Shown here: positions 58,930 to 64,000 of the stretch, piece by piece
How positions within the stretch are numbered: position 1 is the first letter of the stretch
Layout: each line of letters begins with the position of its first letter
NCBI RefSeq assembly: GCF_020026305.1
Contig: NZ_CP075691.1
Location: 7,619,415-7,683,414, forward strand
Source of the DNA: Streptomyces sp. 135
Lineage (GTDB): Bacteria; Actinomycetota; Actinomycetes; Streptomycetales; Streptomycetaceae
DNA length: 64,000 nt
Reading direction: 5' to 3'
The notes under the pieces: generated by a model
The model's input: the letters and a program-made list of their open reading frames with translations, nothing else
What the model was told of the DNA's origin: nothing
The model's database searches: none
Program-made: the position numbers and the translations under genes

Positions 58930-59533
58930 CTTCTGGGTTCTGCTCGGCACCGACCACTGCGGCAAGTCCACCGCCCTGGACCGGATCGCCGCGCGCGGCG
59001 GCTCCGTGCTGCCCGTCTCCTACGACGCGGCGCTCCTCCCCGAGGAGTACCGCGACCTCGCCCCCCTGCCCGGGACGCTCGGCCGGGCCGTCGCGGGCGG
59101 GCACTCGGCGGAGTACGTCCAGGCCCTCCTCCATCTCGCCGTCGCCTACTTCCGCGACCGGATCCTCCGCGCGCCCCCCGGCCGCACCCTCCTGATCGAC
59201 TCCTACTACTACAAAATCCTCGCCAAGAGCCGGCTGCTCGGCCTGGCCGGCGGCCCGTGGCCGCGGTACTGGCGGTCCATGCCCCGCCCGCGCGGAGTCG
59301 TCCTCCTGGACGTCGATCCCGCGACCGCCTGGCGGCGCGCCGGCGACGGCGCCCGGCTCAACCCGCTGGAGTACTACGGGACCGCCCCTCACCTCGACGC
59401 CTTCACCCGTTTCCAGAGGGACCTGCGTGCCGAACTCCTCGCCGAGACGCAGGGGTTGCGCGTCGAACACATCCCCGCCGGCCAGGACGCCGAAGCCACC
59501 GCCGACCACGTGCTGTGGGCCATCAAGGAGTGA
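58919..59533 (+). CDS. Thymidylate-kinase-like P-loop protein
   Basis: Protein of 204 residues. The P-loop is GTDHCGKST at residues 10-18. LLIDSYYYKILAKSRLLGLA resembles the DR(Y/H) region of dTMP kinases, VVLLDVDPATAWRRAGDGAR has the LID-like arginines, and the end IPAGQDAEATADHVLWAI matches the closing helix. The housekeeping DRxxxS motif is altered, so it may phosphorylate another small molecule, such as a nucleoside or hydroxylated amino acid. It ends 2 bases before the GH3 gene. Confidence 0.65.
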   Translation: MNSDFWVLLGTDHCGKSTALDRIAARGGSVLPVSYDAALLPEEYRDLAPLPGTLGRAVAGGHSAEYVQALLHLAVAYFRDRILRAPPGRTLLIDSYYYKILAKSRLLGLAGGPWPRYWRSMPRPRGVVLLDVDPATAWRRAGDGARLNPLEYYGTAPHLDAFTRFQRDLRAELLAETQGLRVEHIPAGQDAEATADHVLWAIKE

Positions 59534-59535
59534 GC

Positions 59536-61239
59536 ATGAGACCCACCGACACCGCACCGCGGGTCCGGAGCGACCAGGACGCCGCCTGGCGGGCCCGACT
59601 GGTCGCCGCCAAAGACCGGTTCGCGGCGGCTCTCCCGGACGCGGCCGCACGGCAGCGGCGCATCCTCGCCGAGATCCTCACCGACAACGCCGACACCGCC
59701 TTCGGCCGGGAACACGGCTTCGCCCGCCTCCGCACGATCGACGACTACCGCGCCGCCGTCCCGCTGCGCACCCACCAGGAGTACCGGCCCTGGCTGACCC
59801 GCTCCGCCGCCGGTGAGGCCCGCGTGCTCACCGCCGAGGCGCCCAGGTTGTTCTTCACCACCAGCGGCTCCACCGGCGACCGTAAACGCGTTCCCGTCAC
59901 CGAGAGCTTCGTCAGACGCGTCTACCTGCCCTTCTTCCAGGCCGCGATGGGTGTGCCCGCGCAGTACCACCCCGACGCCTTCGGGCGCGGCGCCGTCACC
60001 CTGAACCTGCGCCACGACCGGCTCGCGCGTCCTGCCCTCAGCAACTCCGGCCGCCCCAGCCTCGGCCCCAGCCAGGCCGACCTGCGCGGTGGCTTCGGCG
60101 TGGACCTTGAGGAGCCCGGCAGCCGCGCCCCGTGGGCCGAGCTGCCCGTGGCCCTCGACGACCAGGCGTATCTCGACAAGCTGTACGTCCGCGTGCGTAC
60201 GGCCGCGGAGCACGACGTGCGCTCCGTCATCGGCCACAACCCAACCATGATCGCGATGCTGCCCGAGCTGCTCGCCCAGTGGTGGCCACGGCTGATCGAG
60301 GACATCCGCGACGGCACCTGCCTCGGCGTGCCCGGCGGCACCCCCACCCCCGCCCGCGCCGCCGAACTGGAGCGCCGCGCCGGGGGCCGCCCCACACCGG
60401 CGGCGATCTGGCCGCACCTGAGTCTCCTGTACTGCTGGACCAGCGGAGTCGCCTCCCTCTACCTGCCCCGCCTCAAGGACGCGTACGGCCCCTCCGTCAC
60501 GGTCCTGCCCACGCCTCCCGCCGCCTCCGAGGGGCCCGTCGGTGTGCCCGTCGACCAGCACCCGAGCGCGGGCCCGCTCGCCGTCTCCTGCGTCCTGTAC
60601 GAGTTCGTCGACGCGTCCCGGGACGTCGCGCCCGACAGCCCCACGCTTCTCCACGACGAGCTGGAGGAAGGCCGCGACTACCACGTCGTCCTCTCCCACC
60701 TCGGCGGCCTCTACCGCTATGTGCTCGGCGACCTCGCGCACGTCGTCGACCACGTCGACGGCGTCCCCCGCGTCGAGTACGCCGGACGCGCCACGCTCTC
60801 GGACACGGTGGGCGAGCGGCTGCGCGAACCGCACGTCGTACGCGCCCTGCGCGAGGCGAGCCGCATCGCCGGCATCGGCGTCGCCAACGTCACCTGCCGC
60901 CCCGAGAACGGGCCCGGCCGCCCCCACCACACTCTGGTCGTCGCCCCGGACCAGCCGCTGCCCCCGACCCGGCTCCCGGCCTTCCAGGACCTGGTGGACA
61001 AGGAGCTGTGCCGGGTGAGCCACGACTACCGGCACGTGCGGTCGACGGGCACGCTCGGCGCCGCCCGCGTGGTCCCCGTGGCCGCCTCGGCCTTCACCGA
61101 GCACTGGCACCACCGCCTGGCGGCCGGGATGAGACCCCCCGAGATCAAGGACCAGGTGTTCCAGCACGACCCCGCGGCCTGGGCACGGCTGCGGGACCAC
61201 GGACGACACAGCACGCACACCGAGAAGAGGCCGGAATGA
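59536..61239 (+). CDS. GH3-family acyl acid-amido synthetase
   Basis: Adenylating enzyme of 567 residues of the GH3/JAR1 family, which in plants joins jasmonate or auxin to amino acids. The three GH3 ATP/AMP motifs are present: FFTTSGSTGDRKRVPVT at about residue 108, ASEG with Glu332, and YRYVLGD ending at Asp399. The C-terminal domain has VRALREASRIAGIGVANVTC and DYRHVRSTGTLGAARVVPVA. ATG 59536 lies 2 bases after the kinase-like gene. It is likely to form an amide between an acid and an amine or amino acid outside the NRPS. Substrates are unknown. Confidence 0.85.
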   Translation: MRPTDTAPRVRSDQDAAWRARLVAAKDRFAAALPDAAARQRRILAEILTDNADTAFGREHGFARLRTIDDYRAAVPLRTHQEYRPWLTRSAAGEARVLTAEAPRLFFTTSGSTGDRKRVPVTESFVRRVYLPFFQAAMGVPAQYHPDAFGRGAVTLNLRHDRLARPALSNSGRPSLGPSQADLRGGFGVDLEEPGSRAPWAELPVALDDQAYLDKLYVRVRTAAEHDVRSVIGHNPTMIAMLPELLAQWWPRLIEDIRDGTCLGVPGGTPTPARAAELERRAGGRPTPAAIWPHLSLLYCWTSGVASLYLPRLKDAYGPSVTVLPTPPAASEGPVGVPVDQHPSAGPLAVSCVLYEFVDASRDVAPDSPTLLHDELEEGRDYHVVLSHLGGLYRYVLGDLAHVVDHVDGVPRVEYAGRATLSDTVGERLREPHVVRALREASRIAGIGVANVTCRPENGPGRPHHTLVVAPDQPLPPTRLPAFQDLVDKELCRVSHDYRHVRSTGTLGAARVVPVAASAFTEHWHHRLAAGMRPPEIKDQVFQHDPAAWARLRDHGRHSTHTEKRPE

Positions 61240-62192
61240 CCGACACCAGGGGAACCACCGACCCCGAGAACTGGAAGCCACTGGAGCTGCGCCCCGGGAG
61301 CGGCCGCACCGGCGCCGCGGGAATACGCGAAGTCCTCACCGGCATCGGCGACTTCGGGCAGCTGCTCGCCCGCGAGAAGGCCGTCGTGTTCCGCGACTTC
61401 GACGTGGCCGAGCAGGACATCGAGACCGCGATGGACCTGCTGCTGCCCAACCGGCTCGCGTACACGCACGGCACCTCGCCCCGCACCAAGCTCGGCGGGA
61501 ACCTCTACACGTCCACCGAGTACCCCCAGCACATGACCATCGCCATGCACAACGAACTGTCCTACAGCCACCACTGGCCCGAGCGGCTCTTCTTCTACTG
61601 CGCCACCACCCCGGGCTCCGGCGGCGCGACGCCCGTCGTCGACGGCGGGCTGTGGCTGGACTCCCTCGACGAGGAGGTGCGCGACGCGTTCGCGGCGGGC
61701 ATCCGCTACACCCAGAACCTCCACGACGGCTTCGGGCTCGGCCGCGGCTGGCGCCAGACCTTCGAGACCGACGACCGCGCGGTCGTCGAAGCATTCCTCG
61801 ACCAGGGCGAGTTCGACTGGAAGTGGATGCCGGACGGCGGCCTGCGCGTGATCAGCCCGGTCCGCCCGGCCACCCTCAAGCACCCCCACTCCGGCACCGA
61901 GGTCTGGTTCAACCAGGCCGACCACTTCCATCCGGCCGCGCTCGGCGACGAGACCGCCCGCGAACTCGCACAGATCCTCCCGGCCGAGGAGCTGCCCCAG
62001 TCCGTCACCTTCGCCGACGGCGGCCCCATCCCCGACGCCTACGTCCGGCACGTGCATGACCGGGGCCTGGAGGTCGCCGTCGACGTCGACTGGCGCCAGG
62101 GCGACCTGATGGTCATCGACAACGTCGCGGTCGGTCATGGCCGGCGCCCCTTCGGCGGGGACCGCCGGGTCCTGGTCGCCATGTCCGGCTGA
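61236..62192 (+). CDS. TauD/SyrP-like Fe(II)/2-oxoglutarate-dependent oxygenase
   Basis: Oxygenase of 318 residues. The iron ligands are His105-x-Glu107 in AMHNELSYSHHWPERLFFYC and His301 in DNVAVGHGRRPF; the 2-oxoglutarate arginine lies in GDRRVLVAMSG. SyrP-type members hydroxylate amino acids bound to NRPS carriers. ATG 61236 overlaps the GH3 stop (ATGA), and AAGAGG lies upstream. Last gene of the rightward operon, closed by a perfect terminator. Confidence 0.88.
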   Translation: MTDTRGTTDPENWKPLELRPGSGRTGAAGIREVLTGIGDFGQLLAREKAVVFRDFDVAEQDIETAMDLLLPNRLAYTHGTSPRTKLGGNLYTSTEYPQHMTIAMHNELSYSHHWPERLFFYCATTPGSGGATPVVDGGLWLDSLDEEVRDAFAAGIRYTQNLHDGFGLGRGWRQTFETDDRAVVEAFLDQGEFDWKWMPDGGLRVISPVRPATLKHPHSGTEVWFNQADHFHPAALGDETARELAQILPAEELPQSVTFADGGPIPDAYVRHVHDRGLEVAVDVDWRQGDLMVIDNVAVGHGRRPFGGDRRVLVAMSG

Positions 62193-62205
62193 CCGGTACG
62201 CCACA

Positions 62206-62244
62206 GGTGAAGGGGCCCGCCTCCCCGAGGCGGGCCCCTTCACC
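62206..62244. terminator. Perfect bidirectional terminator between oxygenase and P450 genes
   Basis: GGTGAAGGGGCCCGCCT (62206-62222) and AGGCGGGCCCCTTCACC (62228-62244) pair over 17 bp with loop CCCCG. It lies between convergent genes. Confidence 0.92.
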
Positions 62245-62256
62245 ATGCGCCGGCTC

Positions 62257-63447
62257 TCAGGCCGCCTTCATCCGCACCGGCAGCGTCTCGGGACCGTTCA
62301 CCACGATCGAGTCGAGGAGCTTCGGCTCGCCGTCCGGCTCGACGTGCACTCCCCGCTGCGACAACTCGCCGTACAGCAGGCGCAGTTCCACCTTGGCGAG
62401 CATGCTCCCCAGGCAGAAGTGCTCACCGAAGCCCAGCGACAGGTGCCGGTTGGGGGTGCGGCGCACGTCGAACACGTCCGGGTCGTCGAAGACGGACTCG
62501 TCGCGGTTGGCCGACGGCAGCCAGAAGACGACCTTGTCGCCCTCCTCCACACGCTGCCCGCGGATCTCCGCGGGCCGCACGGCCGTACGCATGATGTGCG
62601 TCGCCGTCGACGTCCAGCGCAGCACCTCCTCCACGGCGGACGGCAGCAGGCCCGGCTCGTCGCGCACCGCCTGCCACTGGTCCGGCCGCTCCAGGAAGGT
62701 CAGCATCCCGCCGGCCGCCGCGATGCGCGTGTTCTCCGTGCCACCGACCAACAGGTTGTCGCAGTTGAGGATCACGTCGTCCGGGCTCAGACGCTCCCCG
62801 TCGATCTCCGCCGTCGCCAGGATGCTCACCAGGTCGTCGCCCGGGTCCTCCGCCTTGTCGGCCTGCAGCGTCTCGAAGTAGCCCAGGATGTTGAGGTGCG
62901 CGAACCTGCGCGCCGCCGGGTCGCCCGCCGCGAAGGCCTGGCTCGTCAGCTCGTACAGGTACTCCCAGTCGGACTCCGGCACGCCCATCATCTTGCAGAT
63001 CACGTACAGCGGGACACGAGCCGCGACATCGGCCACGAAGTCACAGCTGCCGCTCTCCAGCGCCCGGTCGACGACTCCCCGGGTGATGTCCTTCATCTCC
63101 GCCTCCAGGGCGCGGACCGACCGCACGGCGAACCAACCGTCGACCAGCCCCCGCAGCTGCCGGTGCCGGGGCGCGTCCGTCAGGGCCAGTGTGCGCCCGC
63201 CGCCCGGGTCCGCCCCGTGGCCGGCGGGCCGCAGCAGGATCCCCTGCGCCGAACTGAACGTCTCCGCGTCACGGTAGGCCGTGCGGATGTCGTGATACCG
63301 GGTCAGCGACCAGAAACCGGGCAGCTCGCCCGGCTGGTGCCAGTGCACCGGATCGTTGGCGCGCAGCCAGCTCCATTGCGCGAAGGGATCACCGTGGGAA
63401 TACAGTGCGGGATCCACCAGATTTATGTGCGGCGCTGAATCGGGCAT
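62257..63447 (-). CDS. Cytochrome P450
   Basis: Soluble bacterial P450 of 396 residues. The heme ligand is Cys345 in LGFGEHFCLGSMLAKVELRL. The I-helix has LLVGGTENTRIAAAG, with the GGTENT oxygen-activation motif, and the K-helix ExxR is EEVLR. The substrate-binding half starts INLVDPALYSHGDPFAQWSW. ATG 63447. It is divergent from the NRPS gene and shares its intergenic region with site 3. Possible roles are beta-hydroxylation or aryl cross-linking of the peptide. Confidence 0.93.
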   Translation of the reverse strand: MPDSAPHINLVDPALYSHGDPFAQWSWLRANDPVHWHQPGELPGFWSLTRYHDIRTAYRDAETFSSAQGILLRPAGHGADPGGGRTLALTDAPRHRQLRGLVDGWFAVRSVRALEAEMKDITRGVVDRALESGSCDFVADVAARVPLYVICKMMGVPESDWEYLYELTSQAFAAGDPAARRFAHLNILGYFETLQADKAEDPGDDLVSILATAEIDGERLSPDDVILNCDNLLVGGTENTRIAAAGGMLTFLERPDQWQAVRDEPGLLPSAVEEVLRWTSTATHIMRTAVRPAEIRGQRVEEGDKVVFWLPSANRDESVFDDPDVFDVRRTPNRHLSLGFGEHFCLGSMLAKVELRLLYGELSQRGVHVEPDGEPKLLDSIVVNGPETLPVRMKAA

Positions 63448-63587
63448 ACGGGTGCCTCGCAGATAGTGGGATGGCCGGGAAATGATTCACGAAATTCTTC
63501 CGACGCGCGCGTTCGGATAGAGGCGGCAGTCACCGTCGCAGGGCGCGCACGCGTACGTCAAGCCGTCCGGACCAGCCCCGATCCCGC
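63448..63587. other. Left half of the divergent P450/NRPS promoter region
   Basis: No gene and no convincing promoter for the P450 was found in this part. The shared region has the StrR-type site in its middle. Confidence 0.4.
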
Positions 63588-63616
63588 GTTCAACTGCCGT
63601 GCTCACGCAGTTGAAC
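63588..63616 (+). promoter_or_regulatory. StrR/NovG-type activator site 3 (perfect consensus)
   Basis: GTTCAACTG, 11 bp, CAGTTGAAC: perfect 9-bp palindromic arms and full agreement with GTTCRACTG(N11)CRGTYGAAC. It ends 16 bp before the -35 of the NRPS promoter. Confidence 0.88.
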
Positions 63617-63632
63617 GCCCACCGGGAGCACA

Positions 63633-63661
63633 TTGATCAGCGCTGGACCCTGAGTCATAGT
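63633..63661 (+). promoter_or_regulatory. Promoter of the NRPS gene
   Basis: TTGATC (63633-63638), 17 bp, CATAGT (63656-63661). Same -10 and same distance to the activator site as in the aaRS-like operon. Confidence 0.65.
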
Positions 63662-63735
63662 GAGTCGCCGCGCCAGGCGCTGAAGAAAGTCCGAAATAAA
63701 AGGTCACAGCTTTTTGCAAGAGGAGCTGGGCGGTC

Positions 63736-63828
63736 ATGCGCATGCCCCGGTTGAGGCGGCCCGTGCTGTTCCAGTCGATGAGTCGAACGATTGGAGAGCG
63801 CGGGAATGGCCAAGATCGAGGGTGAGCT
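63736..63828 (+). CDS. Small upstream ORF overlapping the NRPS start
   Basis: ATG 63736 has AAGAGGAG at 63717-63724. The 30-residue product (MRMPRLRRPVLFQSMSRTIG and a short tail) is basic and unlike any known protein. It ends 23 bases inside the NRPS gene in another frame, so its translation could couple to or tune NRPS expression. It could also be chance. Confidence 0.35.
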
Positions 63829-64000
63829 CCGCGAATTGATGGGCGGACAGCTCGGTATCTGGTACGCACAGCAACTCGCCCCCCGCAACCGGGCCTTCTT
63901 CATCTCGGAGTACATCGAGATCCACGGCCCCGTGGACCACGAGCTCCTCGTGCGCGCCGCCGACCTGCGCGTGCGCGAGATCGAGACGCTGCGCCTGCGC
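63806..64000 (+). CDS. Nonribosomal peptide synthetase, N-terminal condensation domain (3' end outside window)
   Basis: Only the first 65 codons are in the window. LMGGQLGIWYAQQLAPRNRA and FFISEYIEIHGPVDHELLVR, then EIETLRLR, are the opening strands of a condensation domain (the core motif with Q-x-G-x-W-x-A-Q-x-L). A condensation domain at the very start suggests an acylated or donor-supplied first residue rather than a plain initiation A-T module. ATG 63806 has GGAGAG upstream. Confidence 0.85.
   Translation, partial: MAKIEGELRELMGGQLGIWYAQQLAPRNRAFFISEYIEIHGPVDHELLVRAADLRVREIETLRLR

Overview
The window is very GC-rich (roughly 70 percent by eye), with GTG/TTG starts, 4-base stop/start overlaps and TAGGAT-like -10 boxes. 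It reads as an actinomycete chromosome, most likely Streptomyces. The hopanoid gene order, the tdh-kbl pair, a conservon (cvnABCD) and a repeated element of the kind seen many times in Streptomyces genomes all support this. I see no phage genes, insertion sequence or CRISPR array.

Layout. 1-1642: end of a two-gene polysaccharide/teichoic-acid-type ABC exporter, closed by a strong hairpin. 1989-14758: a hopanoid operon (hpnC, hpnD, hpnE, polyprenyl diphosphate synthase, shc, hpnG, hpnH, a decayed ispG remnant, dxs, a class III aminotransferase), then an XRE-cupin regulator behind two perfect palindromes and a small membrane protein. 14775-20866: phosphatase, alpha-galactosidase, SGNH hydrolase, TetR regulator and a metallo-beta-lactamase-fold hydrolase. 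21065-25220: an orphan mini-cluster of a carrier-domain/aryl-AMP-ligase fusion, an alpha/beta hydrolase and a GT-B-like protein. 25624-29530: a conservon with a GAF protein; its sensor gene seems to have lost its conserved tail behind a stop. 29548-34050: polysaccharide degradation (DUF2264 protein and a Tat-exported PL8 lyase) with two LacI-like sites upstream. 34450-43090: threonine catabolism (tdh, kbl), several regulators, acetyltransferase, hydrolase and one clear pseudogene. 43106-48936: split transketolase behind a SoxR/MerR-like palindrome, tRNA-Pro(GGG), a two-component system and an ABC exporter.

49044-64000 is the left part of a nonribosomal peptide (NRPS) gene cluster. It encodes a YbaK-like deacylase, a CmlA-type di-iron beta-hydroxylase, hydroxymandelate synthase (hmaS), a single protein fusing hydroxymandelate oxidase to hydroxyphenylglycine aminotransferase, an acetyltransferase, an alpha/beta hydrolase, an aminoacyl-tRNA-synthetase-like protein, an unknown protein, a thymidylate-kinase-like P-loop protein, a GH3-family acyl-amido synthetase, a TauD/SyrP-like oxygenase, a P450 and the first codons of an NRPS condensation domain. 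HmaS and the fusion protein should together make 4-hydroxyphenylglycine for the NRPS.

The cluster carries three copies of a 29-bp palindrome with the exact geometry of StrR/NovG-type activator sites (9-bp arms, 11-bp centre). Two of them lie exactly 16 bp upstream of a -35 box. This points to one StrR-like activator, encoded outside the window, that switches the cluster on. The aaRS-like/kinase/GH3/YbaK combination next to Hpg synthesis is the part I cannot match to a known pathway and the best candidate for something undescribed.
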